Assembly (NCBI RefSeq): GCF_001650875.1
Contig: NZ_LXYI01000009.1
Coordinates: forward strand, 124,001 to 188,000
Direction: 5' to 3'
Length of the DNA stretch: 64,000 nucleotides
Origin: Sulfitobacter sp. EhC04
Lineage (GTDB): Bacteria > Pseudomonadota > Alphaproteobacteria > Rhodobacterales > Rhodobacteraceae
Below are positions 33,256-41,639 of the stretch, piece by piece (the first letter of the stretch is position 1; every line of letters begins with the position of its first letter). Position numbers and translations under genes: made by a program. Below the pieces are notes generated by a model. The model searched no databases and had not been told where the DNA came from. It saw nothing but the letters and a program-made list of their open reading frames with translations.

Positions 33256-36186
33256 ATGCCTGCTTCCAAACAGCGCCGTATCGCAATTTTCGGCACTTTC
33301 GACGTTGAGAACTATGGCGACCTTCTTTTTCCTCTGCTGGCCCAGCAACGATTGGCGGGTGAAGGCATTGATGTCGTGGCCGTTTCACCGACAGCCGGGG
33401 TCACCCGCTACCGCGATACGGTGCCTGTCATCGCGGTGGAGGAGTTTGCGAACACGGTGGATACCTTCGACGGTATCCTGATCGGGGGCGGAAATATCGT
33501 TCACATCCGCGACTTTGGCCTGCCGGGGTACAGCGATATTGCCTACCCCTCCCTGTGGGCCGGTGCGACCGCCCATGCTGTGCGCCATGACCTGCCGGTG
33601 GCCTGGAATGCGCCGGGCGTGCTGGCCCCGGAGGGCGCGGCGCGCGGCCCTGACTGGCTGCAACATGTCGCGGCGGCCGCCGACCGTTTTGCCGTGCGGG
33701 ACGCACAAAGCGCCGATGCCATGGACCGCTGGACAGGTCGCCGCCCGGAGGTGATGCCGGACACGGCAACCGATCTGCCCCTCCTGTGGTCCAAAGCCAC
33801 CTTGAAAGATCGCTTTGCCCGGATCAGAAAAACACTGAAAATCCCAAAGGCGCGGTCTGTGATCGCGCTGCACGTCAAGGCGCGCAGCCTGCGCACGACC
33901 TCTGTCGCCGATTTTGCACAGCAATTGGATGCCGCACTTGAGGACAATGGCGCAACCGCAGTTCTGATCGCCATCGGGCGCTGCCACGGCGATCATGAGC
34001 TGGTCCGGGCGATCAACAACGCGGCACCCCGCCATACCATCCCTTTCGAGGATGCCGATACCTTGCAGGACATTGCCGCCGTGATCGCCGGATCGGACGC
34101 CTATCTCGGGGCATCGCTGCACGGTCAGATCACGGCTGCCGCCTATGATGTCCCGGCGCGGCTGGTGGCTGTGCCGAACCTGCACAAGTTTGAAGGCCAG
34201 GCGATCCAGATGGACCGGGCCGACGATGTTGTCGGAAGCTGGGAAACCGCGCTGATGGATCTGCCCGGCGTTCTCGGACAGCCGAAACAACCGCTGCCTG
34301 CCTCGATTGCGTCGCAGCTTGACGCCCACTGGGGCGAGGTCACGCGGATTTTTGCCTCCGGTCGGCAGATGATGACGCATGGAGACATCTTTCCGGGTGC
34401 CGACATAGACACGGCGCTTGCAGATGCCGTCGCGGTCATGCGGCACGGTGCCGTGTCCCCACCCCGGCCCGGCAAGGAGCCACTCCCACCACCCGGTGAC
34501 ACGGCCCCCGATGCCCCGATGGAATGGGATGCCAAGGCTTTGGATCGGATGATGGCCGATCAGGCCTACTCAGCGGCAGATAAACTGATCACCAGCCAGC
34601 TTGCGCAGACCCCTTCGCATCTTCCCGCCCGTCTGGCCGAGGTGCGGCTGGCGATGGCACGGGATGAGACCCAAAAGGCCGTCGATCTGGCGGCAAAACT
34701 GGTCGAGGCATGGCCCGACAACCCCTGGGTCTGGAACATCCATCTGAAAAGCCTGTCCCGCGCCGGTCAATCCGATGCTGCCATGGCATTGTTCCACGCA
34801 GGCCTCGCGCGACCGGACATAGACGAAACCATGTTGAAAGGCGCGACCGGGGATGTATTGGCGTTGATACCCTTGCAGGCGCAGATCGCGTTTCTCAAGA
34901 CCGCACTCGAAAAACGCCCCCAAAGCACGCATTTGATGCTGCGCCTTGCAATGCGTGCAGATGCCAGCGGCGATTTCCAGCTTGCGCTCGACCTGTTCAG
35001 GAAGGCAGAGCAGGACGGGCCCCTGCCCGACTATGCGGCCAAGGTTCGAAAACAGCTTCATGCGCTGGAACTCCCCCTGGTGGAAGCCGTGGATCGGCTG
35101 CAGGCCGATGTCGAGGCCGGGGCAGAAGATGTTGTCAGCCTGTGCCGCCTTTGCAGGCTGGCCGCGGCTGCGGGGCGGTTCGACCTGTCCGTGTCGGCCC
35201 TGCGGCGGGCGCTGGAACTGCACCCGCTGGAATGGCGGACGGTTTACAGGCTCAATCGTGTTTTCCTGACACGGGCTGAGGACAAGAAGATATTCGCGGA
35301 CCTCAAGCGGGTGGCGACAACACTTGAGCCGGAACCGTCCTGGTTGCTGCAATATGCGCTTTTCGCCCTGCGCGCCGGGTCCAAGAGCGAAGGCCGCGAA
35401 ACCCTGGTCCGCCTTGACGAAACAGAACTTCTGGGCCCAACCGCGCGCAGCTTGCTGGCCGCGCTTGATGTCCTGGGAAAATCGCGCCCCCGCAAAGCGG
35501 TGCTTGGGGACGGCGATGTCAGAATTGTCAGAAAAAGAGGCGCAGAATACACTGTTGTCGTGTTTGAAGGTCTGATCGGAGGGCTGAGTTATATCAACAG
35601 CCGGTATCTGGATACGATATTGGCGGATCTTCCGGCGCATATCATCTACCTTCGCGATCCTCACGGGCAGATTTTCCTCAAGGGTGTTCCTGAACTTGGC
35701 GCGGATGAAACGGCAATGCAGACGGCACTTGCCTCCCTGATTGCAGATCTTGGCGCGGGAAAAGTGGTTGCAATCGGCGGCTCGGCCGCCGGATATGCCG
35801 CATTGCGCACGGGCCTCGCCATTGATGCGGATACTGTCATTTCACTGGCCGGTTTTGTCACCCCCAGTGCTGCCGACGCTCAGGACGCGGACCATGCCCG
35901 GCGCGGCATGGCAGAGATATTCGGGACCGATCTGGATGCCTTTGATCTGCGCCCGCAGCTGCGTTCCCACCCCAAGCTTCAGCTGACCCAGGTTGTCGGC
36001 GGAAGTTATGCACCCGACATGAAACGCCTACGTGCAATCGACGAGGTGCAGAATGCCCGCACGATCATCCTCGATGGCATTGACACGCATCACATCGCGC
36101 TGCCAGCAATCACCGACGGCACCCTGAAACGCCTGCTGAACGAGGCGCTGTCGGAGACCCCTGCCTGCCGCAGTTCTGCGGGCTGA
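33256..36186 (+). CDS. Pyruvyl transferase - TPR - alpha/beta-hydrolase-like fusion protein
   Basis: 976 residues, start ATG 33256 after CCGGAGA. Domain 1 (1-~385) is a polysaccharide pyruvyl transferase-like unit: RIAIFGTFDVENYGDLLFPLLA, ILIGGGNIVHIRDFGLPGYSDIA and YLGASLHGQITAAAYDVPARL. A proline-rich linker (about 395-420) leads to helical repeats that look like TPRs (about 425-750). Domain 3 (about 760-960) looks like an alpha/beta hydrolase: VVAIGGSAAGYAALRTGLAI has the GxSxxG-like elbow, and DTHHIALPAITDG could give the histidine. It may act on a glycan carried by the same cluster. The fusion is unfamiliar to me. Confidence 0.75.
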   Translation: MPASKQRRIAIFGTFDVENYGDLLFPLLAQQRLAGEGIDVVAVSPTAGVTRYRDTVPVIAVEEFANTVDTFDGILIGGGNIVHIRDFGLPGYSDIAYPSLWAGATAHAVRHDLPVAWNAPGVLAPEGAARGPDWLQHVAAAADRFAVRDAQSADAMDRWTGRRPEVMPDTATDLPLLWSKATLKDRFARIRKTLKIPKARSVIALHVKARSLRTTSVADFAQQLDAALEDNGATAVLIAIGRCHGDHELVRAINNAAPRHTIPFEDADTLQDIAAVIAGSDAYLGASLHGQITAAAYDVPARLVAVPNLHKFEGQAIQMDRADDVVGSWETALMDLPGVLGQPKQPLPASIASQLDAHWGEVTRIFASGRQMMTHGDIFPGADIDTALADAVAVMRHGAVSPPRPGKEPLPPPGDTAPDAPMEWDAKALDRMMADQAYSAADKLITSQLAQTPSHLPARLAEVRLAMARDETQKAVDLAAKLVEAWPDNPWVWNIHLKSLSRAGQSDAAMALFHAGLARPDIDETMLKGATGDVLALIPLQAQIAFLKTALEKRPQSTHLMLRLAMRADASGDFQLALDLFRKAEQDGPLPDYAAKVRKQLHALELPLVEAVDRLQADVEAGAEDVVSLCRLCRLAAAAGRFDLSVSALRRALELHPLEWRTVYRLNRVFLTRAEDKKIFADLKRVATTLEPEPSWLLQYALFALRAGSKSEGRETLVRLDETELLGPTARSLLAALDVLGKSRPRKAVLGDGDVRIVRKRGAEYTVVVFEGLIGGLSYINSRYLDTILADLPAHIIYLRDPHGQIFLKGVPELGADETAMQTALASLIADLGAGKVVAIGGSAAGYAALRTGLAIDADTVISLAGFVTPSAADAQDADHARRGMAEIFGTDLDAFDLRPQLRSHPKLQLTQVVGGSYAPDMKRLRAIDEVQNARTIILDGIDTHHIALPAITDGTLKRLLNEALSETPACRSSAG

Positions 36187-36289
36187 AGACCGGGGATGCC
36201 CGGCAAGATTGATCTTGCCAGAAACGCGAAAGCGGCGCGGATGCTGTTTAAGGGCCCATCGCGGTGTCATCGGTTCGCGTTGGGGATAA

Positions 36290-36303
36290 TGGCGGAGGCT
36301 CAG
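36290..36303. other. Left attachment site of the tRNA-Ser island
   Basis: 14-bp duplicate of the last bases of tRNA-Ser (TGGCGGAGGCTCAG), including the CCA-encoding end on the minus strand. Matches 49305-49318 exactly. Confidence 0.85.
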
Positions 36304-36388
36304 TCCGCCTAAACACATTCCGACCAGTTCCAATAAAATACTAAATTCAGCTACTTAAACACATATTGCGTCTTGTGTGTTCCAAGGC

Positions 36389-36421
36389 CGTCCCCCATAT
36401 TCCTATTAATAATGGGGGACG
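36389..36421 (+). promoter_or_regulatory. 10-bp inverted repeat covering the integrase ribosome-binding site
   Basis: CGTCCCCCAT (36389-36398) and ATGGGGGACG (36412-36421) are exact inverted repeats. The right arm contains the GGGGGA that serves as Shine-Dalgarno for ATG 36424, and TATTAAT between the arms could be a -10 element. A hairpin would hide the RBS; a dimeric repressor site is the other reading. Confidence 0.65.
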
Positions 36422-36423
36422 TT

Positions 36424-37644
36424 ATGGCGGACAAAAATCAGGAAATCGAACGTAAGACACCAAGCAAGCGGGCTGAGAAAGCCTTGTCCGCCGCATTTGT
36501 CCGCACAGTCACCAACCCCGGCAAATACACGGACGGTCACGGCCTGTTTCTCAAGGTGGACACATCGGGTGCAAAGCGTTGGGTGCAGCGCATCACAATT
36601 CGTGGCAAGCGCACCGAAATTGGCATGGGCAGCGCGTCTCTTGTTACCTTGGCAGAAGCGCGTGAGACCGCCCTGCAGAATCGCAAGCTGGCGCGGGCGG
36701 GTGGAGACCCGCTGCAAGCCAAGCGCTCCGCTCAGGCGCTTCTGACATTCCAGGAAGCCGCCCGCAAGGTTCACAAAATCCACGAACCCACATGGCGCAA
36801 CAAGAAACATGCCGCTCAATTTATCTCTACTTTAGACACGTACACTTTCCCACGCATCGGCAAACTCAAGGTGTCCGAGGTGACAACGGCTGATGTATTG
36901 GCCGTTCTGCAACCCATCTGGCTCGAAAAGCCTGAAACCGCACGGCGCGTTCGCCAACGCATCGGCACAGTGATGAAGTGGGCGGTCGCAAACGGCTGGC
37001 GGACGGACAACCCGGCAGAGGCGATTTCCCAAGCCCTGCCAAAGCAGATCGACACGCAGCAACACCGCAAGGCCCTGCCCTATGACAAGGTGTCAGAGTT
37101 CATTGGAACGTTGCAAGCATCGGACGCGGGAGAATTGACCAAGCTTGCGTTAGAAATGGTTATTTTAACCGCGTCCCGTTCCAGTGAAGTTCGCAAGGCG
37201 GATTGGTCAGAAATTGATCTGGAGCAAGGCATCTGGACCCGCCCAGCCGAACGCATGAAATCGAAGAAAGAGCATCGGGTTCCCTTGTCGCCACGCGCTT
37301 TGGCAATCCTGAAAAAAGCCCGCGAACTTGGCACGGGTGAAGGTCTGGTTTTTCCGGGGACTAAAATCGGAAAACCGTTGTCTGACATGACCTTGCTTAA
37401 ACTAACGAAGGCGCTGGGCTATGATGTGGACGTTCACGGGTTCCGCACCTCGTTCAAGACATGGGCGCAAGAGCGGACCAACACGCCGCGCGAAGTATCA
37501 GAGGCCGCACTGGCGCATGTTGTGAAGAACAAGGCCGAGGCGGCCTATGCGCGGTCGGACTTTTTTGAGAAGCGACAGAAGCTAATGGAGAAGTGGTCCG
37601 ACTTCACGGCGAACTGGACAGCATCCGTTGCGAGGATTGGCTAA
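36424..37644 (+). CDS. int: Tyrosine site-specific integrase (P4/DUF4102 type)
   Basis: 406 residues, start ATG 36424. Arm-binding domain (TDGHGLFLKVDTSGAKRWVQRITIRGKRTEIGMGS, about 36-70), core-binding domain, then catalytic domain with ILTASRSSEV (first Arg), VHGFRTSF (His-x-x-Arg), LAHVVKNKAEAAYARSD (second His and catalytic Tyr). It drives insertion at the tRNA-Ser 3' end. The stop shares a base with the next gene start (TAATG). Confidence 0.95.
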   Translation: MADKNQEIERKTPSKRAEKALSAAFVRTVTNPGKYTDGHGLFLKVDTSGAKRWVQRITIRGKRTEIGMGSASLVTLAEARETALQNRKLARAGGDPLQAKRSAQALLTFQEAARKVHKIHEPTWRNKKHAAQFISTLDTYTFPRIGKLKVSEVTTADVLAVLQPIWLEKPETARRVRQRIGTVMKWAVANGWRTDNPAEAISQALPKQIDTQQHRKALPYDKVSEFIGTLQASDAGELTKLALEMVILTASRSSEVRKADWSEIDLEQGIWTRPAERMKSKKEHRVPLSPRALAILKKARELGTGEGLVFPGTKIGKPLSDMTLLKLTKALGYDVDVHGFRTSFKTWAQERTNTPREVSEAALAHVVKNKAEAAYARSDFFEKRQKLMEKWSDFTANWTASVARIG

Positions 37645-38525
37645 TGTTCACGCCTGAAGGGTATTGGTCATGGGATGAAATCTGTTGTGCGGCCTGCGAC
37701 TGGACGCAAGACCTCGCCCTGGCGACACGATTCCCATCCTTCGTGCGCGCTGCAGAGGATTGGAGTTCGTATGAAATCGACCAATTCATCCACCAAAAGC
37801 TACTCAATGAGGGCTTCGCAGAAAACCTAGGTGAGATAAATTTTGCGCTTCAGGTTTGCGAGCTTTGGGTTCTAGCCAACTTCCTAGACACTTTTGACGC
37901 AGTTCTTTGTTCACCCTCTGGAAGGACAATGCGTTGTCCGGCACCAATTAAAGCCCACGGCGATGCACTTGATTGGTGGAGCTGGCCACTTGCGGCGAAA
38001 AAGTTTGGGATTTCAGAATCATCTGGCTACCTCGAATATTTCCGAAACGGGAACTTTAAGATTGCCGACGCAAAAAATCGTTTCTGCTCCATCGACTATG
38101 TTACCGGCCAAATCAAACTCAAGCCGCACTCGGTGCAATTATTCCATCAAAGCTCGTTTGGCCATGGGCCAAGCGACAACGACGTTAAGAAATTTATTGA
38201 GGAGCAAGTAAGACCATTTATTGGATGGTCGATCTGCTGGAACCCTAACGACATTCCTGAATCGAACTCGGAAATTTACTCTGAAATTGGCTTCCAAGAC
38301 ATTGACTGGAATACACTTGAGGTCAGCATCAGGACTTCAAAAACTGCGAAAGAGACGCCACATCAGAGCGTTATGGATTGCTTGCTATCAGCCTATCCAA
38401 ACGGCAAAGGGAAAGCGACATGGGAAACTGTGGAACTAAAAGTAGGTTATTCACGTCGGAGTATTGTAAGAGCGCTAAAGCAGAATGACCTTTGGGAAGA
38501 CTGGGCAGTAGGTGGGCAAAATTAG
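37644..38525 (+). CDS. Unknown island protein coupled to the integrase
   Basis: 293 residues, starting at 37644 within the integrase stop (TAATG), so translation is coupled. Tryptophan-rich N-terminal half (WSWDEICCAACDWTQDLAL, HGDALDWWSWPLAAKKFG). The C-terminal ~45 residues (TWETVELKVGYSRRSIVRALKQNDLW) look like a helix-turn-helix, which fits a DNA-binding role in excision or regulation. I do not recognise the family. Confidence 0.6.
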   Translation: MFTPEGYWSWDEICCAACDWTQDLALATRFPSFVRAAEDWSSYEIDQFIHQKLLNEGFAENLGEINFALQVCELWVLANFLDTFDAVLCSPSGRTMRCPAPIKAHGDALDWWSWPLAAKKFGISESSGYLEYFRNGNFKIADAKNRFCSIDYVTGQIKLKPHSVQLFHQSSFGHGPSDNDVKKFIEEQVRPFIGWSICWNPNDIPESNSEIYSEIGFQDIDWNTLEVSIRTSKTAKETPHQSVMDCLLSAYPNGKGKATWETVELKVGYSRRSIVRALKQNDLWEDWAVGGQN

Positions 38526-38626
38526 CATCGCCTAGCGCCCAGCCATTGCCCACTTGCCCAGCTTTTCAGCGATGCAGATTTGGTTCAAATTCCTGAGACA
38601 TCCAAACAGATGTTAAGGAAACCAAA

Positions 38627-38818
38627 ATGGCAGAACTTCACCTCCGCCGCCCAGCCGTCGAAGCGGCAACCGGACTCAGTCGAAGCAGCATCTACGCAAT
38701 GATGGACGCAGGGGAATTCCCCCGCCCTATCCGCATCGGGAAGCGCGCGGTCGCATGGCCTCAAAGCGCAATCGAGGCTTGGCTCGCAAACCGCCCGACA
38801 TCCGCAGGCGCAGAATAA
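38627..38818 (+). CDS. AlpA-family transcriptional regulator / excisionase-like
   Basis: 63 residues: LRRPAVEAATGLSRSSIYAMMDAGEFPRPIRIGKRAVAWPQSAIEAWLANR is the standard AlpA/phage-regulator winged helix (MerR-like). AAGGAAACC precedes the ATG. Such proteins activate integrase genes or act as directionality factors in P4-type islands. Confidence 0.92.
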   Translation: MAELHLRRPAVEAATGLSRSSIYAMMDAGEFPRPIRIGKRAVAWPQSAIEAWLANRPTSAGAE

Positions 38819-38915
38819 TCAACGCCCACGCAGTAGCAAAACTGGCGCGGGCGCTGGGTAGTCTAGACACCTTCCAGATACCGCGCTGAACTCCCTTCGT
38901 AAAGGACTCGGTAGA

Positions 38916-39203
38916 ATGAAAATCCAAGTAACGCTCTTGAGCGAACCATCCCACACGTTCGAATTTGAAGGCCGTTTGGGCTGGGCAATGGCTCAACTTT
39001 CGATGGCAGGCGCGCAGGGTGTCGCCACCATCGACCGCCCCGCGCCGCGCTGGTCGGCTAATGTTCATAGGTTGCGCGAACGCGGCATCCAGATCGACAC
39101 AGAGATGGAACCACACCAAGGCCCCTATCCTGGCCAACACGCGCGCTACAGGCTTGCCTGTGACGTTCAAATTAAGGCGCTGGGTTCAGAGGTGACAAAA
39201 TGA
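38916..39203 (+). CDS. Winged-helix-like small island protein
   Basis: 95 residues, MKIQVTLLSEPSHTFEFEGRLGWAMAQLSMAGAQGVATIDRPAPRWSANVHRLRERGIQIDTEME. The helix-turn region and the RWSANVHRLRERGI stretch recall the winged-helix proteins encoded near P4-type integrases in Alphaproteobacteria. It overlaps the next tiny gene by 4 bp (ATGA). Confidence 0.65.
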   Translation: MKIQVTLLSEPSHTFEFEGRLGWAMAQLSMAGAQGVATIDRPAPRWSANVHRLRERGIQIDTEMEPHQGPYPGQHARYRLACDVQIKALGSEVTK

Positions 39204-39328
39204 CACCAACGCGCCCTACAGCCCGCCGTGACACGCTCAGCGCCTTTGAGCGTCACCTGATCCACAAACACAACTTACCTAGCCATTGGGCACGCACATT
39301 CGGCGAATTGTTCGGAGGCAAACGCTAG
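39200..39328 (+). CDS. 42-residue island protein in an overlapping gene string
   Basis: ATG 39200 overlaps the preceding stop (ATGA) and its own TAG shares a base with the next GTG start (TAGTG). The product is short and basic, rich in Thr/Arg at its N-terminus, with SAFERHLIHKH and ELFGGKR. The double coupling is the main support for translation. Function unknown. Confidence 0.5.
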   Translation: MTPTRPTARRDTLSAFERHLIHKHNLPSHWARTFGELFGGKR

Positions 39329-39714
39329 TGGCGCGTAAATCCTACAAACACCAAAAGAAGGGAGTTGGGCGTTTCGTCCAACTTCCTGAGTGGCTTCAAA
39401 AGACCGAGGCATGGGCAACCTTGGCCCCCGGTCCGAGGGCACTCTATATTGAATTGAAACGCCGCTACACCGGATCGAACAACGGGCGCATCATCCTTAG
39501 CCACCGGGACGCAGCCAAGGCGCTGAACGTGCACCGCAACACTGTTGGACCATGGTTCAAGGAACTAGAGTCGCGGTATTTCATCGTGATGAAGCAAGCT
39601 CCGCATCTTGGACCGTCTGGCGTTGGTCAGACATCGCATTGGAAGCTAACAGAGTTGCCAAGTGACGACATGAAAGCCCCGTCAAAAGCGTTCGCGTTAT
39701 GGCGGCAAATTTAG
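39328..39714 (+). CDS. Helix-turn-helix island protein
   Basis: 128 residues, GTG start at 39328 sharing a base with the upstream stop. The central part, LSHRDAAKALNVHRNTVGPWFKELESRYFIV, is a clear winged HTH; the preceding LPEWLQKTEAWATLAPGPRALYIELKRRYTG resembles the N-terminal part of plasmid/phage replication-type regulators. It is a candidate for binding the GTCACA-TGTGAC palindromes found just downstream and at 42.3 kb. Confidence 0.7.
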   Translation: MARKSYKHQKKGVGRFVQLPEWLQKTEAWATLAPGPRALYIELKRRYTGSNNGRIILSHRDAAKALNVHRNTVGPWFKELESRYFIVMKQAPHLGPSGVGQTSHWKLTELPSDDMKAPSKAFALWRQI

Positions 39715-39742
39715 AAGCCCCGCACAAAGAACGGGACAGGGT

Positions 39743-39759
39743 GTCACAAAGACTGTGAC
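39743..39759. promoter_or_regulatory. GTCACA-N5-TGTGAC palindrome, site 1
   Basis: 6-bp exact inverted arms with a 5-bp spacer. The same arms and spacer length recur at 42326-42342 and 42379-42395, on the other side of the three-gene operon. Lies between the HTH gene stop and its terminator. Confidence 0.6.
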
Positions 39760-39774
39760 GGTGAGACTTCGAAT

Positions 39775-39825
39775 AGGCTTTGTTGATGCCGGTAGGTGGT
39801 CGCGTCCGCGCCATCAACAAAGCCT
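39775..39825 (+). terminator. Rho-independent terminator with a 14-bp stem
   Basis: 39775-39788 and 39812-39825 are exact 14-bp inverted repeats, followed by TTTGAAAAAA. It ends the plus-strand integrase/AlpA/HTH gene string. Confidence 0.85.
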
Positions 39826-40140
39826 TTTGAAAAAAGTAAAATGCAAAGGAAACTTCCTGAAAATTGTGACGTGAAAGAACGGTTTTGGATTTCGGGCGTC
39901 ACAAGAGAGCGCAAACAAAAATGTCAAACATCATGTTTCGAAGCGGACCGTTTGAGTGATTGGCGGTTCGTTGACGGGCGCCCGTTATGTGTGACCATCA
40001 TACAGCACCGCACTGGCGGACCGAGGCATTGTTTGCGGCACAAAACCAACCCGGACAGATCGCGGTTCAAGTAGTTAATGTGCCGAGCTTTCAGAAGAAG
40101 TTGACATTTTCTGTGGCGCAGAGTCCAGTAGGAAGAAACC
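39826..40140. other. 315-bp stretch without a convincing gene
   Basis: Contains half-sites related to the palindromes (TTGTGACGTG, GCGTCACAAGAGAGCG; the latter closely matches GCGTCACAAGAAAGCG at about 42422). A short open frame at 39987-40172 overlaps the operon end on the other strand and is not supported by a ribosome-binding site. Confidence 0.5.
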
Positions 40141-41205
40141 TTAGTTTGGTTGTTCAAGAGGATCGTGGTTGATTAGTCTACCATCTTTTGCCCAATCTCC
40201 AACAATTTGGCTTAGCCAAACAAAACTGACGTCACCAGCCAAAGTCTCCAAGTTGTTGTTATTTTCTTCAAGTTGAATTCGGACTTCACTTACGAACTTG
40301 CGGCACATTACATCAGTGTGCCGGTCCTTATCCAATTCAGAGTAGATTTCCCTGTTATTGACGCCCTTGAAACGCCTGCAGTCAGCAATCGTAAATGCAA
40401 TGGACGGCAAGTCGTAGACAGTGCCAGTTGAAGGTTCGTAAATGACGTTGAATTTGCGCCCAAGCATATTCTTGCCAAGTTCGCCGTAACCTCCGCCATC
40501 GAGCGCTTGAATGAGCTTCTCACGAGCGACACTGTCAGGTCTAGCAAAGGTGTCTGGCATCACGATTTTTAACCTCCGAGCAGGCATCTCTTCAGTGATT
40601 TCAACTCGGAGCATTGGTAGTAAGAAGTTTCGACAATAGGTTTGCGCTAGACCACGAGTAAATTCAGCATCTACTAATGGAACGCCGCCATAGAATGTTG
40701 TCATCAAGTTTTGCGCTGGCGAACGACCTTCTTTGAAAAAAAGTTCAAGCCTCTCAGCGAACTGACCTTTACCCAGGATTGCCTGATCGACGGTGCTAGC
40801 AGGCGACAGAAGCGCATTGTTGAAATAATGGGCAATGCTGTCTGGATTAGCCTCTTCACCTTCAAGATAGAATTCTCCGTCCTCTTGTTTTCCAAACCGA
40901 ACATACTGACAAGGAACACCTAGCGAGTGTGCGAGAGCCACTTCATAAACAACGTTTGGATTGAAACTCGTAATGTCGGCTACCAGAAGGTTACAGGTGT
41001 CGATTTGAGCAAATATCCAGTTATTGAAGTTGTCACCACCCGGGTTGTTGCGTGGGTCATAAACCTCTAATGCATCAAATTTACTTTTTCCCTTATCGAC
41101 AAACTCATTAAATATTTTGTAAATTGCCTCCTTGACGTGCAAATAACCCGGCTTTTCAGTACCGTTTTCCTCAGGTCCGACAACAAAAATCTTACAGACT
41201 TTCAT
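40141..41205 (-). CDS. Nucleoside-deoxyribosyltransferase-like domain fused to a STING-like domain
   Basis: 354 residues, start at 41203-41205 with GAGAGGTGG before it. N-terminal ~120 residues: CKIFVVGP, then NNWIFAQIDTCNLLVADITSFNPNVVYEVALAHSLG, the Rossmann-like order of nucleoside 2-deoxyribosyltransferase/TIR-related effectors (DxT/NxxxxxE). C-terminal ~165-330: GLAQTYCRNFLLPML, LKIVMPDTF, then FNVIYEPSTGTVYDLPSIAFT, matching bacterial STING landmarks (a YxxNF helix and an E...T...YDxPS segment near the cyclic dinucleotide pocket). Known bacterial STING proteins activate NAD-degrading or membrane effectors. No CD-NTase gene is in the window. Assignment rests on motif recognition only. 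Confidence 0.65.
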   Translation of the reverse strand: MKVCKIFVVGPEENGTEKPGYLHVKEAIYKIFNEFVDKGKSKFDALEVYDPRNNPGGDNFNNWIFAQIDTCNLLVADITSFNPNVVYEVALAHSLGVPCQYVRFGKQEDGEFYLEGEEANPDSIAHYFNNALLSPASTVDQAILGKGQFAERLELFFKEGRSPAQNLMTTFYGGVPLVDAEFTRGLAQTYCRNFLLPMLRVEITEEMPARRLKIVMPDTFARPDSVAREKLIQALDGGGYGELGKNMLGRKFNVIYEPSTGTVYDLPSIAFTIADCRRFKGVNNREIYSELDKDRHTDVMCRKFVSEVRIQLEENNNNLETLAGDVSFVWLSQIVGDWAKDGRLINHDPLEQPN

Positions 41206-41213
41206 ACCACCTC

Positions 41214-41639
41214 TCAAAAAAATGCTGCAGTGATGATTAATATGACGACAATAGTTGGATAGTATATTGTGTTGTTGATTGACCACATGCATTCAAACAC
41301 AGCAGCTATCGATACAGCCCCTCTCGGAACAATCATGTTGAAATCGATTTTGCCTTCGTCGCGTTGCCGAACTTCGTCAAACATGGATCTATAAATCCGC
41401 TCCAAAGCGAGATAGTAGCTGTCCAGAAACCAGAACATAATTGTGGGTATCAGTGCCAAGATTGCTGCTCCTGAGCTGCTTTCGCGGAAGGCTATCGCAA
41501 GGACAGCAGAGACCGACAAAACAGTCCAACCCTTTATTTGAAACGAGTTCTGGGCCAAGCGAGAAATCGTCGCTTGGATGAAATCCAAATGCTTATCTCT
41601 ACTGGACAAAACGCACCTTTCGTTCTTGCGCGCCATCAC
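41214..41639 (-). CDS. Small multi-pass membrane protein of the STING-like operon
   Basis: 141 residues. Hydrophobic spans at about 36-53 (WTVLSVSAVLAIAF), 57-78 (AAILALIPTIMFWFLDSYYLAL) and 108-140 (IAAVFECMW...TIVVILIITAAFF, possibly two spans), with an N-terminal cytoplasmic helix KHLDFIQATISRLAQNSFQIK. Similar short membrane proteins accompany nucleotide-sensing effector genes in other genomes, as far as I recall. It lies 8 bp upstream of the STING-like gene and overlaps the preceding gene by 4 bp (ATGA). Confidence 0.75.
   Translation of the reverse strand: MMARKNERCVLSSRDKHLDFIQATISRLAQNSFQIKGWTVLSVSAVLAIAFRESSSGAAILALIPTIMFWFLDSYYLALERIYRSMFDEVRQRDEGKIDFNMIVPRGAVSIAAVFECMWSINNTIYYPTIVVILIITAAFF

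Noticed and set aside
39987..40172. 61-codon plus-strand frame at the end of the STING-like operon
   Set aside because: Overlaps the STING-like stop on the other strand, has no RBS and no recognised similarity; kept as unsupported.
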